A stretch of DNA of 35,876 nucleotides from CAZYWA01 sp964650975 [NCBI: uncultured bacterium]. GTDB taxonomy: Bacteria; JADJOY01. The stretch is taken from positions 1-35,876 of the forward strand of contig CAZYWA010000011.1 in the NCBI GenBank assembly GCA_964650975.1, read 5' to 3'. Positions 26,795-33,653 of the stretch are shown here, piece by piece. Position 1 is the first letter of the stretch; each line of letters starts with the position of its first letter. The notes under the pieces were generated by a model. The model worked only from the letters and a program-made list of their open reading frames with translations. It was not told the origin of the DNA and did not search any database. The position numbers were made by a program, and so were the translations under genes.

Positions 26795-28336
26795 TCAGGA
26801 CTCTTCCGAGGCGCCGCCGTGTGGAACACCGTCGACCAGGCTCAGGTTCCCGAGGCCCGCGCGCGCCAGCGCCACCGCCTTGCGCGCCGCGCGCGCCTTG
26901 TTCACGGTCTCCTGGAACTCGCGCGCCGGATCCGAATCGGCGACGACGCCACCGCCGGCTTGAACGTGAATCTCTCCGTTTCGCACCGCGAGCGTGCGGA
27001 TCGTGATGCACAGATCCATGTCGCCGCCGAACGAGATCCAACCCACGGCACCGCCGTAAGGCTCCCGGTGGCTCGGCTCGAGCTCTTCGATGATCTCCAT
27101 GGCGCGGATCTTGGGCGCACCGGTGAGCGTGCCCGCGGGGAACGCCGAGCGCAGCGCATCGAGCGCATCGCGATCGTCGCGCAACGCACCTTCGACGTGC
27201 GACACCAGATGCATGACGTGGCTGTAGCGCTCGACCACGGCGAACTCGGGCACGCGCACCGAGCCGGTGCGCGCGACCCGGCCGACGTCGTTCCGTCCCA
27301 GATCGACCAGCATGACGTGCTCGGCCATCTCCTTGGGATCGGCCAGCATGTCCTTGGCGAGCGCCTCGTCCTCCGCCGGTGACGCCGCGCGCGGCCGGGT
27401 GCCCGCGATCGGCCGCGTCATGACCTGGTCTCCCTCGACCCGCAGCAAGAGCTCCGGCGACGACCCGATCAGCATTCCTTCCGCGAACCTCAGGAAGAAC
27501 ATGTAGGGCGAGGGGTTGACCACCCGCAGCGCCCGGTAGAGATCGATGGGGGGCACGTCGAGCGCGGTGCTGAAACGCTGCGACGGAACGACCTGGATGA
27601 TGTCGCCGGCGCGGACGTACTCCTTCGCCTTCTCGACGGCGCGGTGGTAGCCCTCGGGATCGAAGTTGGATGACCAGGGCGGAGCCGGGTGCGGAGTCGC
27701 GCTCGCCACCTCGGTCTCGGGGAGCGGCGCACGCAGCTCGGCGATCAAGGCCTCGATCTCGTGGGTGGCACGCTGGTACGCGGCGTCGAGATCGGGCTCC
27801 TCGTCGAGGAACACGTTGCGGATCACGCGAATGGTGCCGCGCACGTTGTCGAACACCAGGAGCGCGTCGGTGCGGCTCCAGTGCATGCGTGGAAATCCCA
27901 GCACCTCGGGCTTCGAATCGGGGAGTCGCTCGAAGTGGCGCACGATGTCGTACGAGAGGTATCCGACGAGGCCGGCGAAGAACCGCGGGAGCCCGGGAAC
28001 CGGCACCGGCCGGTAGCGCGCGAGCTCGCTTCGCAGCACGCCGATCGGGTCGCCCTCGGGATGCGATTCGACGACGCGGTCTCCGTCGAGGATCCGCACG
28101 CCCGCGCGATCGGCGACGATCTGGCGGGTCCCGAAGCGGCCCAGGAAGCTGAACCTCGCCCAGCGCTCACCTCCCTCGACGCTCTCCAGCAGGAACGCGT
28201 CGTGGTCGCCGCGGATCTTGAGGAAGGCACTGAGTGGAGTGTCGAGGTCGGCCAGCACTTCGCGGCTCACCGGCACGACGTTGCCGCGAGCCGCCCACGC
28301 ACGAAACGTCCGCAGGTCCGGAAAACAGTGGCTCAT
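26795..28336 (-). CDS. trpE: Anthranilate synthase component I
   Basis: A 513-residue chorismate-using enzyme that makes anthranilate, the first step of tryptophan synthesis. An N-terminal regulatory domain carries LLES at about 49-52, the motif linked to feedback inhibition by tryptophan. The C-terminal core has the motifs [37 protein letters not shown] and [12 protein letters not shown] chose ATG at 28336, just downstream of a -10-like TATACT; an in-frame start at 28426 would lie upstream of that element and adds unconserved sequence. Weakness: no Shine-Dalgarno is visible before this ATG. trpG follows immediately. Confidence 0.96.
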   Translation of the reverse strand: MSHCFPDLRTFRAWAARGNVVPVSREVLADLDTPLSAFLKIRGDHDAFLLESVEGGERWARFSFLGRFGTRQIVADRAGVRILDGDRVVESHPEGDPIGVLRSELARYRPVPVPGLPRFFAGLVGYLSYDIVRHFERLPDSKPEVLGFPRMHWSRTDALLVFDNVRGTIRVIRNVFLDEEPDLDAAYQRATHEIEALIAELRAPLPETEVASATPHPAPPWSSNFDPEGYHRAVEKAKEYVRAGDIIQVVPSQRFSTALDVPPIDLYRALRVVNPSPYMFFLRFAEGMLIGSSPELLLRVEGDQVMTRPIAGTRPRAASPAEDEALAKDMLADPKEMAEHVMLVDLGRNDVGRVARTGSVRVPEFAVVERYSHVMHLVSHVEGALRDDRDALDALRSAFPAGTLTGAPKIRAMEIIEELEPSHREPYGGAVGWISFGGDMDLCITIRTLAVRNGEIHVQAGGGVVADSDPAREFQETVNKARAARKAVALARAGLGNLSLVDGVPHGGASEES

Positions 28337-28391
28337 CGGAGGTCGAAGCTCGCGGCCTGGCGACGAGGTCGCGGCCGCGCGAAAGAGCGGA

Positions 28392-28397
28392 AGTATA
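28392..28397 (-). promoter_or_regulatory. Candidate -10 element of the trp operon promoter
   Basis: TATACT, five of six matches to the sigma-70 consensus, lies in the 110-base gap between the SPOR gene and trpE. No good -35 is visible 16-18 bases upstream. An inverted repeat GTGAGC/GCTCAC (28434-28439 and 28405-28410) lies just upstream and could be an operator. The inferred leader of about 50 bases has no Trp-codon leader peptide. Confidence 0.4.
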
Positions 28398-28446
28398 GCG
28401 CCGCGTGAGCCACCGCCGGCGAGCACTCGGCGCGCTCACACGGCGC

Positions 28447-29517
28447 TCAATGCTCGGCGTGCACCTCGCCGCCCGGGAAACCGGCGGCGGAGACTTTCTT
28501 GAGCTCGGCCTTCGCCTCGGCGGCGCTCTTATACTTTCCGGCGGACACGCGGTACTCGGGACCCGCGGCGCCGTTGGTCGAGGTCACGGCTCCGGGAAGC
28601 CCGTGGGCGTGGAGCCGCGTGGCCAGCTGCTCGGCGTCGGCCTGCGAGCTGAAGGCCGCGACCTGAACGGCGTAGCCACCCCGCGCCGGCGCCGCGGTCG
28701 GTTCCGCAGCGTCGGGCACGATCTGGATCTTGCCGGTCGGCGCGGCGGCGCTTGCAGCGCTCGCGCGCGACCTGGCGGCCTTGTCCGATGCCTTGTTGGA
28801 GGCGTTGTCCGAGGGCGATTTGGCGGCCGAAAGCTGCTTCGAATCCGCCTTCTTCGCCTCTTTCGTCTGCGGGTCCGGCTTCACGTCGAGCTTGGCCACG
28901 CTCGGGCTGCTGGCGCCGCCAGCCGCGCTCGGCTTCTTGGCGTCGGTTGCACCGCGATCCGCGCTGCCGGACGTATCGACCACGTGGACCTTCCCCGCAC
29001 CGCCGGCCGCCGACGCCACCGGCGCCGGGGACCCGACTCCAGAGCCACCGGTGGCCTGCTTGAACAGGTCGCTGTACGCGGAGGCGCCCTGAGAGGCAGC
29101 CGGTGGCGGGGCGGCGCCGCTCGAGGTTGCGCTCGGCGACGGCGCAGCGATCGACGTGGAGCTCGATGGCGAAGCGGCTACCGTAACCGGCGCCAGCTCG
29201 CTCCCCGGCGCCGACGGTCCAGCGCCCGGCGCGGTGGAGTTGCCGCCGGCCGACGCGTGTCCCCGATCCTCGTCGACGGGATCGCCGTCGGGCGCGCGCT
29301 TCGCGACGGTCTCTGGCTGATGCGGCGACTTCGGGTGGAGGCCGTTCTTGGGTGGAAGCGAGACCCGCTCGCTGCCGTCGCCGCGCAGCATCTCGAGCTC
29401 GCGTCCGGCCTTGACGCCCAGCGCGAACGCCACGGCCACGACCGTGAGCACGCCCACGATCCCGACGGCGCGAAACGGCGACACACTCGTCCCGCTGATT
29501 GTCGAACGATGATCCAT
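28447..29517 (-). CDS. SPOR-domain membrane protein
   Basis: A 356-residue bitopic protein. A short cytoplasmic N-terminus is followed by one membrane helix (about 17-37, AVGIVGVLTVVAVAFALGV), a long low-complexity linker rich in Ala, Ser, Pro, Lys and Asp (about 50-275), and a C-terminal SPOR domain (about 280-352, with GYAVQVAAFSSQADAEQLATRL and YRVSAGKYKSAAEAKAELKKV). SPOR domains bind denuded glycan strands of septal peptidoglycan, so a role in cell division or wall remodelling is likely; FtsN-type function is only a guess. GAGGGG lies five bases before ATG at 29517. It precedes the trp operon by 110 bases and follows the lipoprotein-like gene by 86 bases. Confidence 0.88.
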   Translation of the reverse strand: MDHRSTISGTSVSPFRAVGIVGVLTVVAVAFALGVKAGRELEMLRGDGSERVSLPPKNGLHPKSPHQPETVAKRAPDGDPVDEDRGHASAGGNSTAPGAGPSAPGSELAPVTVAASPSSSTSIAAPSPSATSSGAAPPPAASQGASAYSDLFKQATGGSGVGSPAPVASAAGGAGKVHVVDTSGSADRGATDAKKPSAAGGASSPSVAKLDVKPDPQTKEAKKADSKQLSAAKSPSDNASNKASDKAARSRASAASAAAPTGKIQIVPDAAEPTAAPARGGYAVQVAAFSSQADAEQLATRLHAHGLPGAVTSTNGAAGPEYRVSAGKYKSAAEAKAELKKVSAAGFPGGEVHAEH

Positions 29518-29550
29518 CGCGGCCCCTCGGGCGACGAGCGAAATCCATGC

Positions 29551-29569
29551 GCTCGCCCACGCGGCGAGC
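29551..29569 (-). terminator. GC-rich hairpin between the small lipoprotein-like gene and the SPOR gene
   Basis: A perfect 7-bp stem (GCTCGCC/GGCGAGC) with a 5-base loop lies in the 86-base gap. No run of T follows on the minus strand, so it is a poor intrinsic terminator; it may be an mRNA processing or partial termination structure. Confidence 0.25.
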
Positions 29570-29603
29570 GTGCCCGATTCCTAACGGCAGTCGGAGGCCC
29601 GCG

Positions 29604-29963
29604 TCAAGGTGCTTCGGAGCCGGCGAGCGTCACCGACACCTGCGCCGATTCGTCGGCGAGCACTCCGGTGCTCACGCGGAACGTGACCGCTTCGAAAGGC
29701 GCGAGCGATCCAGCCGCACCGAGAGGCGCCGACAACGTGATCGGCACGGCGCCCGTGAGGCGCACCACCACTTCCACCTGAGCGCCCTCGACTCCACGCG
29801 AAGACAGATTGAGCACGCGGCCCTCGACGACCAGCGTTCCGTCCTCGGCGGTGGTGCGGAGGGTCGGGCCATCCTGGACCAGCGCGCCGTCAGCGGTCCC
29901 GCCGCACGCCGGAGCCAGCGCGACGACCAGCAGCAGAGAGGCGAGAGCCAGCCTCGTCCTCAT
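29604..29963 (-). CDS. Small secreted protein or lipoprotein with an FxLYD-like beta domain
   Basis: A 119-residue protein I do not recognise by name. A hydrophobic signal (about 5-18) ends in LAPACGG, which may be a non-standard lipobox with Cys20. The rest (about 33-117) is a predicted beta sandwich with the pattern VVEGRVLNLSSRGVEGAQVEVVV ... LAPFEAVTFRV, resembling FxLYD-type or CARDB-like domains often found in cell-surface proteins. ATG at 29963 overlaps the upstream stop as ATGA, so it is coupled to the two-helix membrane protein. Function unknown; a periplasmic or membrane-anchored accessory is the safest reading. Confidence 0.7.
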   Translation of the reverse strand: MRTRLALASLLLVVALAPACGGTADGALVQDGPTLRTTAEDGTLVVEGRVLNLSSRGVEGAQVEVVVRLTGAVPITLSAPLGAAGSLAPFEAVTFRVSTGVLADESAQVSVTLAGSEAP

Positions 29964-30742
29964 CGCCGTGGCCCCCGGTCCTCGGCCGGCTTGCGCGCCG
30001 CCTTGTCGAGCTGGATGACCTTGCCGCGACCGACGACTTCCACCGGCCGGACGGGAGGCGCCTGCTGCGGCTGCTCCTCTTCTTCGTGGTCGCGGATGAT
30101 CTGCCCCAGCAACCGATGCTGGAGCTTCAGGGCACCGATCGCGTGCTCCTTCAAGTAGCCCTTCTCGAAGACCGTCACGCGATCACGCCGCGCCAAGGAC
30201 ACGAAGGTGAGACACACCTGGAAGCTCAGGAACACGAACAGCACCATCTGGAAGAAGACCCACGCCGGGTCGAAGACCGAATGCTCGGCGATCATCTTCC
30301 GATCATGCTGGATCACCAGCACGCCGCCGAACGGATCCGCGGCGGTTCCCAGGGGAATCGAGATCGTCAGCTTCCGTCCCACGCGCCACACGGTGGGCGC
30401 CGGACCGTCGGTGGCGTCGACCGCCGGCTCGTGCGGATCGACGCCCGCGGGCGTGCTCTGCTCGAATCGGGGCTCCCACTCCTCATCAGTCTCGTTGGGC
30501 GCGGGCGCCCGGCGCGCGATCAAATCGCGAACGAACGCCTCGCCGGCCTCTCGGGTTCGCTGCTCGGGGTGGTCGCGGAAGAACGCGCGAACCTCGAAGG
30601 CGGCGCGTTCGCCAGCGACCTTGCTCTGGCGCACCACCCGGTCCTCGTCCCGGTCGTACTGCAGCCATCCGTTCGCGACCAGGAGCAGCAGCACCGTGAT
30701 CTCTCCGATCACGATCCCCAGTGCGACCTGCCGGCGGTTCAT
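29960..30742 (-). CDS. Two-helix membrane protein with periplasmic sensor-like domain
   Basis: A 260-residue protein of unknown function. It has transmembrane helices at about 6-25 and 161-184, with a periplasmic region between them (about 26-160). Part of that region, VGRKLTISIPLGTAADPFGGVLVIQHDRKM, looks like the last strands of a Cache/PAS-type sensor fold. The cytoplasmic tail (185-260) has a helical stretch (KEHAIGALKLQHRLLGQIIRDHEEEE) and a charged, Pro-rich end. There is no histidine kinase, GGDEF or methyl-accepting domain, although the topology is that of a receptor. The XRE regulator lies 30 bases upstream, so the two may work together; this is an inference. Confidence 0.75.
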   Translation of the reverse strand: MNRRQVALGIVIGEITVLLLLVANGWLQYDRDEDRVVRQSKVAGERAAFEVRAFFRDHPEQRTREAGEAFVRDLIARRAPAPNETDEEWEPRFEQSTPAGVDPHEPAVDATDGPAPTVWRVGRKLTISIPLGTAADPFGGVLVIQHDRKMIAEHSVFDPAWVFFQMVLFVFLSFQVCLTFVSLARRDRVTVFEKGYLKEHAIGALKLQHRLLGQIIRDHEEEEQPQQAPPVRPVEVVGRGKVIQLDKAARKPAEDRGPRR

Positions 30743-30772
30743 CCTGAAGCTCGCTCTCTCGGCCGCATGCGC

Positions 30773-31222
30773 TCAGCGCCGTCCGCTCCCCGCGAAGGCC
30801 CGCACGCACTCCTGAATCTCTTCCTCCGGCCGGTGCCGGAGCAGCATCACCACCATGCCCTCGAAATCCTTCCGGGTGTCGGCATCGAGGCTGCGAACCA
30901 GGCGGATGAGCGCGCGCTCCCGCTGGTCGAGATCGTACGACTCGGTGTGGCTCGGCTCGGCGGGCGGCGCCTCGCTGCTCCAGCCCTGGCGCTCGACGTA
31001 GTGCGCGAGGCGCTCACGGCGCGCCAGCTCGCGCATCTCGTCCACGTCGATGCCCATCACCTCGGCCAGCTGATCGCAGCGTCGCTCGGTGGGCGCATCG
31101 ACGCGGCCCTTCTCCAGCAGGTGAATGTAGGTGTTGGTGACGCCGATCTCTTGCGCGAGCCGCGCCTGGGAAAAACCGGCCTCGCGACGCTTGCGGCGCA
31201 GGAACTCGCCAAATCGACTCAT
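30773..31222 (-). CDS. XRE-family helix-turn-helix regulator
   Basis: A 149-residue DNA-binding protein. Residues 1-65 form a HTH_3 (Cro/CI) domain: FGEFLRRKRREAGFSQARLAQEIGV followed by YIHLLEKGRVDAP, the usual second and third helices. Residues 66-105 are a linker, and 108-149 a helical C-terminal region (DQRERALIRLVRSLD, FEGMVVMLLRHR) that may mediate dimerisation. ATG at 31222 gives the normal family N-terminus; an in-frame ATG at 31345 would add 41 unconserved residues. It faces the gspC genes across a 430-bp region and probably acts on that region or its own promoter, as is common for such genes. Confidence 0.85.
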   Translation of the reverse strand: MSRFGEFLRRKRREAGFSQARLAQEIGVTNTYIHLLEKGRVDAPTERRCDQLAEVMGIDVDEMRELARRERLAHYVERQGWSSEAPPAEPSHTESYDLDQRERALIRLVRSLDADTRKDFEGMVVMLLRHRPEEEIQECVRAFAGSGRR

Positions 31223-31652
31223 GTGGAAGCCGCACTCCGTGACTCGCGGGGTTTTCGAGCTGCCGTGCTGCCTCAGAATAGGCCCGTCGAGGTCCAACTG
31301 AGAAGAGACGAAGCTCGGAACGGCATTAAACTCACGACTTGACATGATAAACCATTTTACTTTATTTTGAGCGCATGGTCGCTCGACCCAAGCAATCCCG
31401 CCTCCCTCGAGCGTCCCGACCGCCGCGTCGCGGCCGCGGTGCCTTCGACCCAACCGATTGCGCGCCGATGCGGGCACACGTAAGATGCGCCGCCGCAACC
31501 GTGGGAAACTGCGACCATTGTTTCGGCTGTCACGTCACGCAGGCCCGGCTGCTGCGGTACCCCACGGCGCCGCGCCTCCCAGCCGGCCGCGGTGAGGGGA
31601 CGTTTCCCGGGTCTCGGCCGGGACAAGTCGCAGCCGACACCTGGGAGGGTGT
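31223..31652. other. Divergent intergenic region with AT-rich patch and leader
   Basis: This 430-bp stretch lies between the XRE regulator (minus) and the first gspC (plus). Positions 31321-31370 are only 32% GC by direct count, in a window that is otherwise very GC-rich, so this is the likely promoter core for one or both directions. The remaining 31376-31652 would be a leader of about 280 bases for gspC. An open frame at 31375-31656 ends in GTGA overlap with gspC; its third-position GC is clearly lower than in the neighbouring genes, so I do not call it a gene. I saw no match to c-di-GMP, cobalamin, glycine or other riboswitch consensus sequences. Confidence 0.5.
31339..31368 (+). promoter_or_regulatory. 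Candidate sigma-70 promoter for the type II secretion operon
   Basis: TTGACA at 31339-31344 is a perfect -35. TATTTT at 31363-31368 is a 4/6 match to the -10 with an 18-base spacer, inside the AT-rich patch. Transcription would start near 31375, leaving a long leader to gspC. Confidence 0.45.
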
Positions 31653-32516
31653 GTGAGATCGGCCACTCGCGTCATTCAAGGAATTGCCTGGGTGGCCACG
31701 GCACTCGCGGCCGCTGACGTGACGAGCGTGCTGCTCGCGAGCCGCGCACCCGCTCCGATCCTGGCGCGCAGATCGTCGACCACCGCCAGCGCGCGACCGG
31801 CTCCGCTCACGCATCGGGACGGGGCATCACTGCTAGGTACGATCACGACGCGCAACCTCTTCAAAGCTGCCGCGACCAGCGGCGCAGTCCCCGTCAGTCC
31901 GCTCAGCGCGCGTTACGAGCTGACCGGCACCGTGGTGAGCAAGGACGCGACGGCGTCGTTCGCCATCGTGCGTGAGCGCACGCCTTCCGGCGATGGTGCC
32001 TCCCGGACTCTCCACGTCGGCGACTCCTTCGACGCGCGCACCCGGGTCGAGTCGATCGAGGCGCCGCGCGTGGTGCTCGCCGGCGCCTCGGGCCGCGAGC
32101 AACTGTCGTTTGGCCTGGACGAGGACACCGCGGCGGTAGGACCGGCCGCCGCAGCCGAGGAAGTCGCGGCCCTCCCCGAGATCGAGCGCGCCGCCGACGG
32201 CAGCGTCACGATCGGCTCCTCGACCTTCGATCGCTACTTGAGCGACCCGAGCCCGCTCTTCAGTCAGGCACGCATCGCGGGGAGCATGACCGACGGGCGC
32301 AACGAGGGCTTTCGCTTCAGTGCCGTGCAGCGTGGCTCCATCTTCGAGCGACTCGGCTTGCAGAGCGGCGACGTCGTGCAAAAGATCGACGGCCAGGAGC
32401 TGTCGAGCCTCGAGGTGGCACTCAACGAGATCCAGAATCTGCGCTCGAAGCACGATTTCCAGGCGATGGTCCGGCGCGGTGAACGTACCGAGACCCTGGC
32501 GTTCCATGTCCGTTGA
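31653..32516 (+). CDS. gspC: Type II secretion protein GspC, first paralogue
   Basis: A 287-residue inner-membrane protein linking the GspD secretin to the inner-membrane platform. It has one membrane helix (about 8-29), the TRNLF motif at 66-70, a periplasmic HR domain (about 86-152, with YELTGTVVSKD and HVGDSF) and a C-terminal PDZ-like domain (about 205-287, with FSAVQRGSIFERLGLQSGDVVQKIDGQELSS split over two strands). The start GTG at 31653 has GGGAGGG just upstream. It is followed after 138 bases by a second gspC. The two share layout and motifs but differ in most residues, so the duplication is not recent. Confidence 0.87.
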   Translation: MRSATRVIQGIAWVATALAAADVTSVLLASRAPAPILARRSSTTASARPAPLTHRDGASLLGTITTRNLFKAAATSGAVPVSPLSARYELTGTVVSKDATASFAIVRERTPSGDGASRTLHVGDSFDARTRVESIEAPRVVLAGASGREQLSFGLDEDTAAVGPAAAAEEVAALPEIERAADGSVTIGSSTFDRYLSDPSPLFSQARIAGSMTDGRNEGFRFSAVQRGSIFERLGLQSGDVVQKIDGQELSSLEVALNEIQNLRSKHDFQAMVRRGERTETLAFHVR

Positions 32517-32654
32517 GGCGCCCGCCGTGTGGCATCCGGATGGCGGCGATGGACCGCAGCCGGGAAGCGGAAATCCGTGTGGAATCGCGGGCCGACACCG
32601 TTTCCTTTCGCGCCCAGCACAGCCACTCTTCGAGGTTCGGAGGCGCACGGGGCG

Positions 32655-33575
32655 ATGAAGCGGGCGGGCCGAATTGCGCGCTGGATGGCATTCCTGGTGA
32701 CGGCGCTCGCCGCCGCGGACCTGCTGTCGATGGTCATCGTCGGGCGCCTCGGTGCGGGCGCGCACCCCACGGGTGCGGGAGCAGTCGCGGCCGCCCCGCC
32801 CCGTCACCGGCCGCCGCGGAACACCGAGGCCTATCTACAGCCGATCGTGAAGCGGAATCTGTTCCACGCCGCGTCCGCGGAGACGGCGAAGCCGCCCGAC
32901 ACCCAACCGGATTCCGGAACGGTATTCCAGACCAGCTCTCTCGCGCAGCGCTTCCAGCTGGTGGGAACGGTCGTCAGCACCAACCGCGAGGAATCGGTCG
33001 CGGTGGTCCAAGAGCGCGCCGGGGCCGGCGACTCGAACGTGTACCCCCTGGGCGGCCGGCTGGCCGACGAGGCCGACATCGTCGGGATCGAAGGCAAGCG
33101 CATCGTGCTCGACGTGAACGGCAGGAAAGAACAGATCGAGATCGAGCTCGAGGGAGACCAACCGGGGGCGTCGACGCCGCTGACCAAGACCGCACCCGCC
33201 GCGGTCGCGCCTGCTCCGGCTGGCGACCTCGCCGACGGCATCCGGCGCAATCCCGACGGCACCTTCACTCTCGACTCGCGCATGGTCGAGGGCCAGCTGG
33301 CCAATCTCTCGGAGCTCCTGACCCAGGCGCGCGCCGTGCCCAACTTCGAGGACGGCAAGACCAACGGCTTCCGTCTCTTCAGCATCAAGCGCGGCTCGAT
33401 CTTCGACCAGATCGGGCTCCGCAACGGCGACGTGATCCGCAAGGTGAACTCGAACGAGCTCAACGACCCGGCGGTGGCGCTGAACGTGTTCCAGGACCTG
33501 CGCAGCGCACGCGACTTCCAGGTCACGGTATTACGCAACAACCACGAGGAGACGCTCTCTTACCAAGTGCGCTGA
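32655..33575 (+). CDS. gspC: Type II secretion protein GspC, second paralogue
   Basis: A 306-residue GspC homologue. The membrane helix (about 9-30) contains TALAAAD at 17-22, and KRNLF falls at 66-70, the same positions as in the preceding paralogue. The HR domain (about 98-165) has FQLVGTVVSTN, and the C-terminal PDZ-like domain (about 225-306) has LFSIKRGSIFDQIGLRNGDV. A longer Ala/Pro-rich linker (170-192) separates HR and PDZ. I chose ATG at 32655 with GGAGG upstream; an in-frame ATG at 32529 would add 42 residues ahead of the membrane helix. gspD follows after 78 bases. Confidence 0.87.
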   Translation: MKRAGRIARWMAFLVTALAAADLLSMVIVGRLGAGAHPTGAGAVAAAPPRHRPPRNTEAYLQPIVKRNLFHAASAETAKPPDTQPDSGTVFQTSSLAQRFQLVGTVVSTNREESVAVVQERAGAGDSNVYPLGGRLADEADIVGIEGKRIVLDVNGRKEQIEIELEGDQPGASTPLTKTAPAAVAPAPAGDLADGIRRNPDGTFTLDSRMVEGQLANLSELLTQARAVPNFEDGKTNGFRLFSIKRGSIFDQIGLRNGDVIRKVNSNELNDPAVALNVFQDLRSARDFQVTVLRNNHEETLSYQVR

Positions 33576-33653
33576 GGACCGGTCGGCGCGGCGCGCGGTC
33601 GGGCGCGCCAGGCTGCCAGGCCGATCGGACCGTGCCACTCGAACGAGGTCGGA

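Noticed and set aside
31376-31652. Possible riboswitch in the long gspC leader
   Set aside because: No match by eye to c-di-GMP, cobalamin, glycine, SAM or TPP consensus boxes. A covariance-model scan would be decisive.
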